Positions 46,620-59,052 of a stretch of DNA of 64,000 nt are shown here, in pieces. A program made the translations under genes and the position numbers. The stretch's first letter is position 1, and every line of letters starts with the position of its first letter. Source of the stretch: Erigeron canadensis (taxonomy: Eukaryota > Streptophyta > Magnoliopsida > Asterales > Asteraceae); NCBI RefSeq assembly GCF_010389155.1, contig NC_057764.1:37084275-37148274 (forward strand), read 5' to 3'. Below the pieces are notes generated by a model that searched no databases, was not told the origin of the DNA, and worked only from the letters and a program-made list of their open reading frames with translations.

Positions 46620-47260
46620 TTAACTTTAGGTTTCTTAATATTTGCCACATAACTTTAATGTTTTAACTTTTGTCACATAATTTTAATTTCTTTTACCTTT
46701 AGCACAAAAGTTTGCATTTATTTAGTTTTTAAATATATGTTTTTCTAACTTTTGCAACAAAAGTTTTATTTTTTTTTACTTTTTATGATGGAAACTTTTA
46801 ATTTTTAATTTTTTGTCACATAAATTTAATTTCTTTTACTTTTGGCACGAAAGCTTTGTTTTATTTAGTTTTGGCACGAAAATTTATTCTTTTTACTTTT
46901 TATCACAGAAACTTTTAAACTTTTACTTTTTGTCACATAACTTTTATTTCTTCTATTTCTTGCACGAAATTTTTGTGTTATTTACTTTTTATACATTTGT
47001 TTTTCTAACTTTTGTCACGAAAGTTTCATTCTCTTTACTTTTTATCACATAAATTTACGAATTTTTCGTCATTTTACTTTTTGCCACATCACTTTTATTT
47101 CTTCTCCTTTTCACACAAAGTTTTGTTCAATTTACTTTTTATATTTTTAATTTTTTCAACTTCAGCCACCAATGTTTCATTTTTCTTTACTTTTTATCAC
47201 ATAACTTTTCACTTTTTAACTTTTGCTGCAAAAATTTCATTTTATATAATTTTGCACATG
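46620..47260. repeat. Degenerate tandem repeat region (ACTTTTTGTCACATAA)
   Basis: Alternating modules of TTTACTTTTTGTCACATAA and TTTTGGCACGAAAGTTT recur about every 60 bp, strongly diverged. CCCGGGGTTAAAAAATTAG at about 47296 resembles a worn Helitron end, so the whole block may be a Helitron body beginning near 46432. The ORFs at 46813-47323 only reflect the repeat. Confidence 0.5.
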
Positions 47261-47329
47261 TTTACATGTTACGTAATGTCTCCCAGGACAACACCCGGGG
47301 TTAAAAAATTAGCTTTTTACTAACAACCG

Positions 47330-48170
47330 GCTGTCATTAACAAAATATGTAGTGTAATGTAATAATATTATATTATTATCGGTACTAATTTTCAATACAA
47401 CATCATCCTAGCTTAGCTAATATATTATTCAATTAGTTTTTATTTGGAAGGGTGGTTAACTGTTTATGAAAGTTGTCACCTTTTATGTCTATATATACAA
47501 GAATCAAATAACAAAGATTATGGGAGCCAGCCAGCCAGCCAATAGATTTTGATTGATTGATACATATATATGTATGAGTATCCAAATATAATTTTTAGTA
47601 CTTTTTGGAGCTCAAAAACCAATCCAAATACAAAATCCAAATATATTGTGTGTATATATAATATATGGATAGATCTTATTGAGTGAGAAATTAAATGGAA
47701 GATTCAGTCAGTGTAGCAATAAAAAATGGAGTGGAGCGAGAATTTTGGCTACAAATAAGATTACATATACACACACACACACTTTACTTGCTTTAGATTA
47801 GATTTTGCATACTAGTACATTTTTTCTGTAAATTTTTTTTTCAAATTATTATTAGTATTTCAACATAGTAAAGTGATACTAGAAATTTATTATCTTTCTT
47901 TTAAACTGATTTTTGATATCTCATTCTCTCTCTACATTTATAGTACGATATTATTGTGATCATGCATAAATACATATAATCTGCTTTTAATGGTTATTGT
48001 TTTTCTATATGTATATAAGTTATGAGATATGAGATGATATATATTATGTGATCTATAGAATTAGATGCACATTTTCCGTTTCAATTTGAATATAGTAATG
48101 TTTTAATGTTTTTTTTCCCCGAAGATTATATATAAGTATTCAATGTGAATTTAGATGGCATCAGTGATCA
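47330..48170 (+). promoter_or_regulatory. Upstream region of the SPEAR/TIE-type gene
   Basis: This is AT-rich with a GCCA microsatellite at about 47526 and a CA run at about 47771. A TATA-like TATATATAAG lies at about 48127-48136, only about 40 bp before the start codon. An AG at 48153-48154 could be a leader-intron acceptor. The transcription start is unresolved. Confidence 0.3.
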
Positions 48171-48196
48171 ATGGCTCGAGAAGAACATACATCTAG
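48155..48196 (+). other. Possible uORF overlapping the SPEAR/TIE start codon
   Basis: ATG at 48155 opens a 13-codon frame (MASVINGSRRTYI) that is out of frame with and overlaps the main ATG at 48171, ending at TAG 48194-48196. A minimal ATG-TGA lies at 48143-48148. They matter only if the mRNA starts upstream of them. Confidence 0.35.
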
Positions 48197-49998
48197 GTGT
48201 AGTAATAGTAGTAGTGGTGGTGCTGGCGGCGGCAGCAGCGGCGGTGTTGGTAGTAGTAGTCATAGATCATCAAAGAAGTTGAAACATAAAAAAGTGCCAC
48301 AAAGAGGTATGGGTGTGGCTCAACTTGAAAAGATTAGATTAGAGCAAGATCAAAAGAAAGATGTAAATGACGTGACACCGAATTCGGGTAATTCTTGTAC
48401 AAATTTGGCTAGTATGCAGACAGTCCCTAGTTTTAGGCCTTCTTCATGTTCAATCCCATTGCCACCACCTTTGCCACCTAATCACCGTTCGTTGTTTTCC
48501 AAAACCGACGGTGGTGTAAGTATCATATCTGGCTCTGGCTCTGGCTCGTTTTCAAAGCCAACGACTGGTGGTGGTGGTAGTAATTGGAGTAGATTATTGA
48601 GTGATGGTGAATATAGTTTTGAAGGTGAGAAACAGAATCAAAAGCACAATCAAAATCTTGGGGTGGACCAGTACTCTAGATACACTGCTGCAGCCTATCC
48701 AACAAATATTGGTGGCTTGCATTGTGAATCCAGCCCGCCCGTTTGGCCTCCTCTCTCCAATCTAATGCTGCAAAGATCTCAATCATTGCAGCTACCTTGT
48801 TCTTCATCATTGGTAAAAATCTTTTCGGCTTTTTTTTTTTTTATTGTGTGTGTGGGTGTATGGTCTTGGTTTATAAAGGATTTATCTTTAATCTTTATAA
48901 TTGGATGGGTTTCAAATTTTTTGTAGGTGAATGTTCCAGCAGGAACCTCATCGTCGCCTTCATCGTCTGCTATAAATTTTCAGATGGAGCCCCCTTCAAA
49001 CCAAAGCTATGATAGCAACAATTACCAACCATTGTGGCCAGAGGAAGAGAAGGTGATGTTGTTCTTAATTTTTACCTTTTTAAGTGTATATGCATATCTG
49101 TATATCCTACAAATTTATTTCGTTTTTAGTATCATGATGTTAATTGTGGTTCCATTTCATTTTCATAAAATAAAATGTTAACATGGAATGCCTTATTAGA
49201 TAACAATCTTAGTTTGGAGTTCATGTGTTCAAAAACTAATGTACTAACATTTTCTCATGGTTTTTACAGATGGTTGGCATGAAGAGGCCATACCCCTTTT
49301 CATTAGAACATGTGCCAATTCCGTCATTTAACTGCAAATTTCCTTCTACGTTTGTCTCTCCCATATCAAGGTTAGACGAATCAGCTTCTTGTAGCAACGG
49401 AAGCACAACTAGCATAGAACCTGCATATCCAACTTTCAGGTGAATAAAGAACCCCAAGTTTGGTTTTAGATATTTGTGATGATTGGGCTAAAATGTAGGA
49501 GCTCTGTTATATTGTTACTTATTTTATGTAATGATCTTAATTTGGGACAGAGAAAATCCTTCAAGCTCAGTTGTCATTCCTAATACAATAACGAAAAAGT
49601 CCATCGATGAAAACCAACTTCTGACCCGAGATTTCCTCAAGTTAGGCCCTCCTCAAGCATCTCAATTGAATTCGAGTTCAAACGAAAAATTGCAAATTTC
49701 ACCTTGTATAACAGAACAGGCCCATTTTGAAATGCTACCCACCCATAATGTAAGATTTGATTTATTTACTCTTCATATATATTTGTTGTCAATTGATCTC
49801 GTCTGGGTTGATCTTATTATTTGTTTACTCTCTTTTCATTAGGGCCAATCAAAAGATGCACACCATTTGTCTGGAATAGGTGGGTCAAACCCACAGCCAT
49901 ATCTTAGTTTCTTTCCAGCTGCAAGAGCACCTATCAGGCAGCCAGGAAGCAGCAGCGGTGATGCAGGGGAAAGTGTTGATCTAAATTTAAAGCTATAA
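48171..49998 (+). CDS. SPEAR/TIE-type EAR-motif transcriptional repressor
   Basis: Five exons, 48171-48812, 48927-49052, 49270-49439, 49551-49749 and 49843-49998, join in frame with GT-AG borders to give 430 residues. A Ser/Gly-rich N-terminus leads to a basic stretch and the SPOROCYTELESS-family block KKVPQRGMGVAQLEKIRLEQ (about residues 40-59). A Trp-Pro segment (PLWPEEEK), MVGMKRPYPFSLE, a YLSFFP block and a terminal EAR motif (DLNLKL, residues 425-430) follow. This is the layout of SPEAR/TIE proteins, nuclear adaptors that bind CIN-TCP factors and recruit TOPLESS co-repressors through the EAR motif. A CIN-TCP gene lies in the same window at 24119-25567. Which Arabidopsis member (TIE1-4) is closest cannot be settled by eye. 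Confidence 0.88.
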
Positions 49999-51201
49999 TA
50001 GGTTTTTTTTTTTTATTACTTGATGTGTTCTTTTATTTATGTTGGCAAGGTAGCTCTTTTTTAATTGATCTTGCTAGAAATGTGACCATGAAAGAAAAAT
50101 AAACCCTCATTTAAATCTCTTTTGTATGATTTTAATATCCTGTTGCCATTTGATTGATTTTGGCCCAAGTTCTAGTTTTAAATGCAGGACATCTAGGTAT
50201 GCTTAGCATGATATAGGGTCCTGATACATGAACGAATCGAACGAAGATGGATATCCACAATTTAGCCAAGATTTACTCATTTCGTATTCTTTATTATTAT
50301 TTTTCTATTCCACCTGTGTCCATATCATTGTTATAGATCATGTACCCCAACCTAAGACCCCTGTCCTCTAGTATGCTTTTCATATGTTTACTTGGAATTA
50401 GGATGAGCAAAAGTAGGTTGGTTCGGGCCAGTCTGGATTCCGAACCAAAGTTATTTATTTATAAGAGAAAAAATTCTAAAGTTAAATTGACATCAAATTA
50501 CTCATATGTTCCAGATCAGAAAAAAATCATGAGTTTGTATTCGGCTCACGTACCCTTTTTTGGTTCCCTTATCTTGTAATATTCGGTTTTGTCATGTGTG
50601 CAGTCTACTTTTGCCTGTAGAAGCTAATTGGTATCAAATATAATCATGGTTACATCTCACATCAGTGTGTTAACAATTAACGTAATGTTAACGAAAAAGA
50701 GGTTTAGTTACCTCATTAACTAGGTAGAGAGTACTGAGGGCACCACCATAACAAACTTATGCATGTGGGTTCAAGGCGCTTTCGTCATATTGTTATATAT
50801 ATATATATTATTCTTGTCTTTACATATGTGAGATTTGAGATCTTATCTTAACATTGTATTTTAGATTGCTGATGAAACTATTGACCCACCAACAAAAAAA
50901 ACAGAAGAATTATTGTATGATGACAGCAGGATATCTTACCACTTGATTTGTTGTACAACTAAAATTGGGCAAACCTTTTATCCTAATTTAGTATCAATAT
51001 CAAACTGGCAATTAACTTCAGTATGATATGATCATATACTTTTAGAAAAGAATCAACAAACAAAATAGTCCCACATTACAAAAGGATCAAATGTTGATAT
51101 TTTTATTATCTTATATTTCATATTTATATTAATATAGTCAACAATGTGTTTATTTTGAACTAGAGTAACATGGGAGGATAAGGCCTTGTCCTATTTATCA
51201 T
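49999..51201. other. Convergent intergenic region, SPEAR/TIE gene to NCL copy 1
   Basis: It contains the 3' UTRs of the two converging genes. At about 50400 GGATGAGCAAAAGTAGG begins a possible worn hAT-like repeat. No gene is recognised. Confidence 0.4.
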
Positions 51202-54200
51202 CTATGACCAACCATAACCATAGTCAAGAACGTAAACTAAGATGAGGGAAAACGGGTAGAGTAAGAAAGCCAAGAACGATGTCCAAAGAGGAAAAGTGGT
51301 TCGACAACTGCCAAAAACACCCATAACAATGCAAACAATAAGAATCACCAACACTTCTGAAGAGAAATCCCATGTTAATCCGCGAACGTATACAAGTGCT
51401 AAGAATACCGATAGGCAAAGTACATTGTTCATTGTTACTGCTCCATATAACTGCATAGAATGACAAGTCATTAACAACGGTTATTTTTCAAATATTTAGT
51501 TTAAATCAACGGTTTAAAGTCAAATGTAGTGATCAATAACAACAAAGTGGACCAAACCTCAGAAAATGTTAGGGACGCGGATCTCTGCTTTTTACGGGTG
51601 GCAAAGATGATAGCAGACACTGCCTCACTAGAGTTGGTTGCTAAAGGCAACACAATGAATGAGATGAAGAAAGAAGGGATACTTGTTGCAGCCGAAAAAT
51701 TATCAACAGCATCTACCAAAGGGTCAGCAAATGCAGCCGCGATAACCGTACCAAGTAACAACAATAGCACAGCTTTAATGGTAGTTGTACGAGGATCATC
51801 TACCCCCTCTTCTTCGTCTTCCTCGTGAGTTTCATCTCCCAAAAGATCATGTTCTTTCTTTGTCTCCTGTAAAAACATACTAGGGCAATTAGTACTAGCA
51901 TATGAAATCGGGTTCAAGTAATGGGAACAGTTACAGGTGGCAAGTTGGACAAGTTGGGAAGGTTGGATAACGGGTCTAAACAAGTTTGGACTCAATTGGA
52001 TCCCTTTTAAGTATAGGCCATGTATTGACCTGCCAACACTTCAGCAGTACATACTTATCTGTCTCATTAGATATTAATGCGTTATTATGATTATGCTAAT
52101 TGCTAAAACAGTGTTAGTGCAAAATACTTTATATGTTTCAAATTAGACGATTTAAGATGCTCTATGCATTATAAATAGAGTTTAAAACTTTCAACCCATT
52201 TTTGCTGTCCCCGTCAAATACTTTATGTATTGGACACAGTAACCTGTTTTAGAGAAAACCCGGCCCAAATTGACCCATTCAGTTGTAAATGGGCTGAAAT
52301 TACTTTGTCTAGAAATAGTTTCTTTGTTTGGGGTACTAGATTCTCACAAAAGGCTAAATTACTGAGCGGTTATTATGGAACGAACATACCTCATAATAGT
52401 CATTAACATACTTCAGTGAGTCAGGACCAGCAAGAGAAGCGGTCTTCCCAAAACTCTTGGCCTCGTTAAGCCATCTTCCTATCCCAGTGACAAACTCATC
52501 AAACTCAACCTCATTATTTTCAGATGTATCAAAATCTTTCATAACTTTTGTCACAGCATCGTCTTCATTCAAATTTATCTCATACAACTGCATTCCTACA
52601 ACCAATGCCCTTAGTTCAGGAATTGAAAGGCTTCCGTCTTTGTTAGCATCAATCGAGTTAAATAACCTGCCACAACGACAGCCAACAAAAGTCAGCACAC
52701 AGAGAAAAGATTAGGGATGGCAAAACAGGTGGGTTCATTGGGTAATTGGTCAAAACTGGTAATTTTTTACTACATTTTAGGTTGACTCGTCTACATTTTT
52801 TTGTCTAACTCTTCCAGAAATCTATAATTTAACTTAATGTGAATATTTAGACATTAAAGTTACAATCTAACTATTTTGAAATAAATTAGGACAGTGTAAG
52901 CATTTAAATGCATTTAAAGAGACTTTCAACCTTTAATCTTTATAACTGAACTGAATAAGTATATATGAACTAGTTTGACCCATTATCAATAGAAGAAACC
53001 CGGATTGCTAACTGTAGAAAAGATAAAAGGAAACACTATAGAAGAAAAAAAGATTGACAGAACTAACTTGACTAGAACATCTCTATTAGGTTCACCATGG
53101 CTATCAACAAGTCTTCCTAGTGCACGCATTTTCAAGTACTTAAGAATCCTAGATCGTACATGCTTGTGCTTTGCAAAATCAAGATGCCTCTTTTGCAATG
53201 TCGGTTGATAAACCTGCAAAACCATGGCAGAATGTGTTTAGCTCACACTCTCAAGTACATGTTTTTGGCATAAACTTAAACTGTTACCTGATAAAGGCAG
53301 TATACAATTAGAAGAGAAATGGAGAGGATTAGGGCTACTAAGACTGCAGTGTGTCTACCAGAAGTTGAATGTAGAATCTGTGGGAGTTGAACAACTATAA
53401 ATGGAAGCACGGATACAGCCATTATCATTGCAGAATAGCTTGTCCATATGTCAGTACTCACACCAGACCCTGCATCACGTCCCATAGAACAACAATATAT
53501 CATAAACATTGAACAATTTAGTACTTTTGAATTACATGAGTTGACCTAAAACCAACTTGAAAAAAAGGTCTGTATAATGCATATGTTTAGGCAAAGGGCT
53601 ATACTGCTTCGGAAAACTGCTTGAAAAAAAAATGTGTTTATGTTTTGCATGACTATTTCAAACTTGAAAGTGAATCATGTATATGCCGAAAAGGGGGTGA
53701 GCTAGACCTCTTAAGCTGAAGCCTTTGGTATCTTTATTATCTTGAGCGACTGAGTTTTGTATATCACACTTGCCAACAACTACACAAGTTCCCCATATAC
53801 TTGTAATAAGCATCACAGTTGAACCAGCCAGCAACCCCATCCCGACTGAGACCTGTCCTTGAGCGGTTTCAGTGCTTCCTGATAGTCCAGATACTGCATT
53901 AATCAAAGTAATTAGCAGACAAAACAGAACCATTGTTGGTAAGGTGCACCAACATGCTTGAATCCCGAAAAAGGCTCAAGCCCTAAAGAAAAAGGATCTC
54001 AAATTCTCTTTACGTTAATCTTGTTTAATATTGCAACAAATGGATTTGACCCAAAATGTACATTTATATAAAACATATAAAAGTTGACATATTGATTATG
54101 CTATATGGATTGAACTCACATATATATAATTAGTAGTCAAAAGTCAATTAATTTATTAATTACCTAGAATAAGCATAGCATCAGGAAGTGCACCAAGGGC

Positions 54201-54554
54201 AGGAAGGCAAAGACCACCGACTAAACCGGGCCCAAGGATTTGCAACAACAGCTCACTACCCGCAGACAAGTGAGTGGCAGCGAGGTACATAAGATAACCA
54301 TACACAAGTATAAGGAACAGGTTTCCAAATGCGGTGGTGGTGCAAGGCATGAAACCGTACGTCTGTTCACATACTTCTGCAGGTGATGATGATTTGATGA
54401 ATAAGGAGTTGAGGCGTATAATGCTTGGAAGACCATCTTTCACCCCGTCGGATATGGATGATGTAGTGGTCGTTATGTCACGGCTGACGGCTGCAACGAC
54501 AAAGAGAAAGAAAATGGTGGTAATTAGAGTAAGGTAGGAAATATTGTTAGCCAT
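51202..54554 (-). CDS. NCL: Sodium/calcium exchanger NCL-type with EF-hands (copy 1, complete)
   Basis: Seven minus-strand exons (54554-54164, 53893-53708, 53469-53288, 53213-53068, 52666-52390, 51866-51558, 51450-51202) join in frame with GT-AG borders, giving 579 residues, the usual length of plant NCL. Order: a signal-like hydrophobic N-terminus; a first exchanger half with its alpha repeat spanning exons 1-2 (GLCLPALGALPDAMLIL + VSGLSGS); a cytosolic loop with EF-hand loops at about 308-319 (DANKDGSLSIPE) and 348-359 (DTSENNEVEFDE); an acidic linker; then a second half with FADPLVDAVD (440-449) and PLATNSSEAVSAI (468-480) and the last membrane helices. The family moves Ca2+ and Na+ across membranes, with roles in salt and Ca2+ homeostasis. 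The second EF loop lacks the usual Gly at position 6. Introns 4 and 5 carry worn repeats. A tandem copy lies upstream. Confidence 0.93.
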
Positions 54555-54622
54555 GTACAGTGGTTTGCCGGCAAGGGAATTTAAATATTATTTTGGTTTA
54601 TGCTCAAAAGGATAGAAACATA

Positions 54623-54630
54623 TATTTATA
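54623..54630 (-). promoter_or_regulatory. TATA box of NCL copy 1
   Basis: Minus-strand TATAAATA about 70 bp upstream of the ATG at 54554, implying a leader of about 40 nt. Confidence 0.5.
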
Positions 54631-54904
54631 GGCCGGTTTGTTTGCGGGAAACTGTTTAAAAATCTGTTATTTATTTATACGAATATTTTCTTTTGCCAAA
54701 CCTGTTTTAAAAATGTGTAGGCAAGTAGGCAACTAATGAGGGTAAGCTGGTTTTACATGTTTTTGAGATTTTTTTTTTTTTTACGGCAAATTGAATGGAA
54801 TCCATCTGGTCCTACATACTGTTTTGGTAACCAGAGCATACATCGTATGGTTTACATATAAATGTCTAAGGAATCGATGATTTATGGTTCCTTTAATAGT
54901 CACT

Positions 54905-55165
54905 ACTATGTTGCCCGCACGTTATGACAGATACAATTGGCATCACAAAAGCATCCAATGTACACTTATTTTCCCCCCGAATGGAACATATTTAAATCGC
55001 AATGCTATACATATACTAACAAGGGTGGGTTGTGTGTGTTAAGGGGTATGTTGTGTGTATTTAAAGGTAGAGAATAAGGATGGTATAAATGTAATTTCGC
55101 CATATGTAACTTTTAATATTTAAGAGAGAAAATGTTTTTTTTTTTTTTTTATAAAGAACGATAGA
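54905..55165 (-). mobile_element. Possible small Helitron between the NCL copies
   Basis: On the minus strand it would begin TCTATCGTTCTTTATAAAA after an A, next to a GATA microsatellite (55160-55187). It ends in CATAACGTGCGGGCAACATAG, resembling a Helitron 3' end with a worn CTAG. It lacks the CACCGCC-rich segment of its relatives. Confidence 0.35.
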
Positions 55166-55187
55166 TAGATAGATAGATAGATAGATA

Positions 55188-57807
55188 TTAGTTGTAACGT
55201 GGTCAAAATCAGTGTTATATGCATTACACGTTTACCAAGTTTGTAAGTGATGGTGTTGGAAAGTTAGATGCACACAATAAAAACGTTACAAGTTGCGTAC
55301 ATTTTCGTGTACATAGTCCATATGTATATTAACGACAATGATAATGATTAGGGTTCGTATTTTGTAGTGTATGTTAATAGGTAAATCAAAAGAACAACGT
55401 ACATATATATAAAAAAGGAACCATTATAAATAATACGCATAACTTGATTAATATTATATTAATTTGCATTGTTCATGGTTATATGCCTTTTAGTGGCAGT
55501 TTCTGAATTATTTTGATTCCTCCTAACCTTTCACGTATCTATTAAGTTATATACCATATATAATATAAATATAATGTTAAGGGAGAAGAACAGTACTCAT
55601 CGATTACTCAAAACAGACCAGGTCCCTTGATTCATATTTTTATTCTTATAATTGACCGTTTATTTGATGGATATAAAGATGTGATATAATAATATGTGAA
55701 ATTTCATTTTAAAACTAAAATTTATGTGAAAACTATAAATTAATCAAAACATAATGTGTTTTAATTGTATGTAATTTAGGACACATTGTGTTAAGGTTTA
55801 AATCACAATGTATTTTTGATAGCGCGTAAAAATTGTTCAAACACACTGTGATATGAACACAGTGTGTTTTCTAAAAAAAATGTGTTAAATTCATATCACA
55901 GTGTGTATTAATCAGTTTTTTAATTTTCACAAAAAAATTATTTTTCAAATGAACACAACCCATAATAATATATGAGTAGTTTATTTGATGATTCATATTG
56001 TTACTTTTCAATTAAACTTTACACATCTATCACCTTTTCCAACCGTAAAGGTGCATTTACGTTTAATTTTTTTGGAAAACGCTAATTACAGCTTTTGGGA
56101 GTTGTTATTAACGTGAATAAAAAAATTATATTTTGTTTATCAAAATTATATCCTTTGAATTTTATATTGTATAGCGCATTTTAGTATGCTTCTATAAGTT
56201 TATGTACATCAATAGGCATTTTAGAAGTTAAACTCATCTAATATACATATGTTAATGAGTGCAAATTTCATAAATTTGCTTATGTATGAAAATCTTGAAT
56301 AAAAAGGTAAAGGAAACACTTCGCCTTTGTGGAAGTTTTGGATTTTAGCATGGTTTTATGACCTTTATGTTTACAACGCCCAAATCCAAAAAAGGGCATA
56401 ATTATTTTATGTGACATTCAAATACTCCATAAACGCGAATCCCACGGATGAATGGATAATTTTATTTTAAAATTTTGATAGCTAGTCATTGAATTTTTGT
56501 TTTTTGTTTCTTTTAATAGAATTTTTATTCCCTGACTTTGTATCATTGTATGTTTAATCCTAGCGCCTTGCTAGGTTTGACATCAATAAAATCTCAATTT
56601 TAATGTTAAAAAAAAAATAGAATTATATATATATAGCTACCATAGCCAAGAGAAAAAAATAATTTTGTCTTTTAATCTCAACCTTTTAAAATAAACTAAA
56701 AACTTAATCCTGACCATTGAAAATAAAAACTAATCTTGACAACTTAGTAATTACCCTCAAGTTTTTGCTTTTAAACATAAATGCTCCGTTAACCTATGAA
56801 AGAAAGTTTGACTAATTGAAATGAAAATAATTAAATATTTTTGTCATGGAAAGTAAAGAAATCATCAATATTTTTTTTTTGAATAGCAAGTTTTTTTTTG
56901 AATAGCAAGAAAGCATCAATATAATCTGCAAAGCCGAAGTTATCTATAAAATATCTAAGTTATTATAGTTGAGTTATTTATTTCATTGGTGTATAGTATA
57001 ATTTAAAAAATTATAAAAATGATACAATTTATCATAATTGAAAATAAGTTTTTAATAGTAGGATAGTACGTCATTTTAAATAAAAAAATTGAGCAACAAA
57101 AAATGTTAATCATTGTGTTTACTTGAACGTATTGTAAAAAAAACGCATTTAGCTTATTATGTTTATCAAATTAAAATTCTTTTGAACAAGTTTCGCCAAA
57201 ATATTTCAACATTGACTTTATATTAATATGAAAAATCCATATAAATCTGAGTTTCGAGTTGCCAGGTTAAATGGATTGTTGGGTTGATTTCAGGTCAAAC
57301 ATGTTATATGTCATTTGGGTTATGGGTTGTGTTGGTAGGTTGATTTTAAATCACATGGTTTGTGGGTTGTAAGTTGTCGAGTTAACGGGTCAAATGGTTG
57401 ACGGGTTGACTTATAGATTATTTATAAATAATTAATCATAATTAAAAAGATGGTTTTTAGATTAACATAGTATGCCATTCTTAAAGAATGAGCAACAAAA
57501 AAATGCTAATCAATGTGTTTACGTTAACCTATTGTAAAAAAAAATAAAATCTGTTTAGCTTATTATGTTTATCAAATGAAAAAGCTCTCTTGAAGAAGTT
57601 TGCATTTTGAAAAGGATTTTCAGATATGATTTTTTTTAATGAAAAATTCAAAAATTTGGATTAGCTGGTTATCTTGTCGAGTTTTATATTGACGGGTCAA
57701 ATAAATTGGTGAGTTGATTTTTAAGTCAAACGGGTCATTTAGGTTGTGGGTTGGTGGGTCGATTTTAGTTCAAATGGGTTGTGGGTTGTGAGAAATTATA
57801 TATATAG
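55188..57807. other. Gene-free spacer between the NCL copies, left part
   Basis: No gene is seen. A segment at about 56636-56700 (AAGAGAAAAAAATAATTTTG, then TCTTTTAATCTCAACC) recurs at 58206-58262. GGGTTGTGGGTTGGTGGGTT-type repeats lie at about 57240-57430 and 57650-57790. Confidence 0.45.
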
Positions 57808-58185
57808 GATAACACTCAAGTGAAAACACTTTTAAAATAAGACGGTGAGAACAGTTAAAAACATCATTTTGATGCATTAAAAGTCCATAAACCTAACATA
57901 GTGCATTACTAGCTATCATTTATTTAAGTGTTTAACAACACATTGATCCGTCAAAATCGGAAAAAATCACGTTTTTTGTTTTGTGCATCCATCTTGGATG
58001 CATATTATCAAAATGATGCATCCAACAAAAAACGTGATTCTTTTATTTTAACAGATCAATATGTTGTTAAACACTTAAATAATGATAATTATTTATGCAC
58101 TATGTCAGTTTTATGGACTTTTAATGCATCAAAATGTAGTTTTTAAGTGTTCTCATTTGATAGCCACCATATGAGAAATTATATA
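57808..58185. mobile_element. Foldback MITE flanked by TA repeats (copy 2)
   Basis: Close relative of the element at 44465-44855, with the same arms (CATCATTTTGATGCATTAAA, GTTTAACAACACATTGATC) and inverted counterparts around a GCATCCATCTTGGATGCAT loop region. TA-rich tracts lie on both sides. Confidence 0.75.
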
Positions 58186-58586
58186 TATATATATATATGG
58201 CTACCATAATTAAGAGAAAAATAATTTTGTCTTTTAATCTTAACCTTTTAAAATAAACTAATTAAAATCTTTTTATGTTTTCAATGTGTAATACATATAT
58301 TAATTGTTTACCCAGTCACTGACCGGGTATTGATCTAATTTTTGATGGTTAGAATGGTAAGAAAATATAGAATTTTTTTTTTTTTTTAATAAACACCACG
58401 CATCATGATATTAATTTGTCATTTTAGCCCATCACGCAATACACCTCAACAATTCATTCCGGGGGTTGTACGACACAATAGGTTGTTAACATTGGAAGTA
58501 GGGACCACATATCATTATAACTTCTTTGTCCCCAAAAGGAGGAGAACCAAGTTTTATGTACAAATCTCATTACATATATTAACATC

Positions 58587-59052
58587 ATTTTGAGAATTAA
58601 TTTTTTTTTCGATAACTTTTAAAAACTTTTTAAATCAAGTCCAATCGGTAATTATTCTTTACATAAAAATTATTTTTTGATTATTTTCTGAATAACTTAT
58701 GTGTAATTTCGAAGTTTATAATTGTGTGGAGCATGAATTATTATCCGTTATACAATTATATGGAGATTTGAATTCTTGATCACATGTGCACGAATATTGC
58801 TATGATCACATGTATGCAAGTCAATCACATGTATTCATAGCAATATTCGTGCACATTTGATCAAGAATCCAAATCTCCATATAATTGTATAACGGATGAT
58901 AATCCATGCATCCACACAATTATAAACTTCAAAATTACACATAAGTTATTCAGAAAACAATCAAAAAACAATTTTCATGTAAATAATAATCATCGGTTGG
59001 GCTTGATTTGAAAAGTTCTCAAAAGTTTTCGCAAAAAAAAGGTTCTCAAAAT
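58587..59052. repeat. Large hairpin with arms of about 220 bp
   Basis: The left half (CATTTTGAGAA at the edge, through TTATGTGTAATTT, to GCACGAATATTGCTATGA) is mirrored almost base for base in the right half. The centre is at about 58815-58830 and the edge is TTCTCAAAATG. Pairing is best near the apex and weaker at the base. No coding capacity and no clear target duplication. Confidence 0.8.

Noticed and set aside
46813..47323. ORFs of 79 and 103 codons rich in Phe and Ser
   Set aside because: Products of the degenerate tandem repeat.
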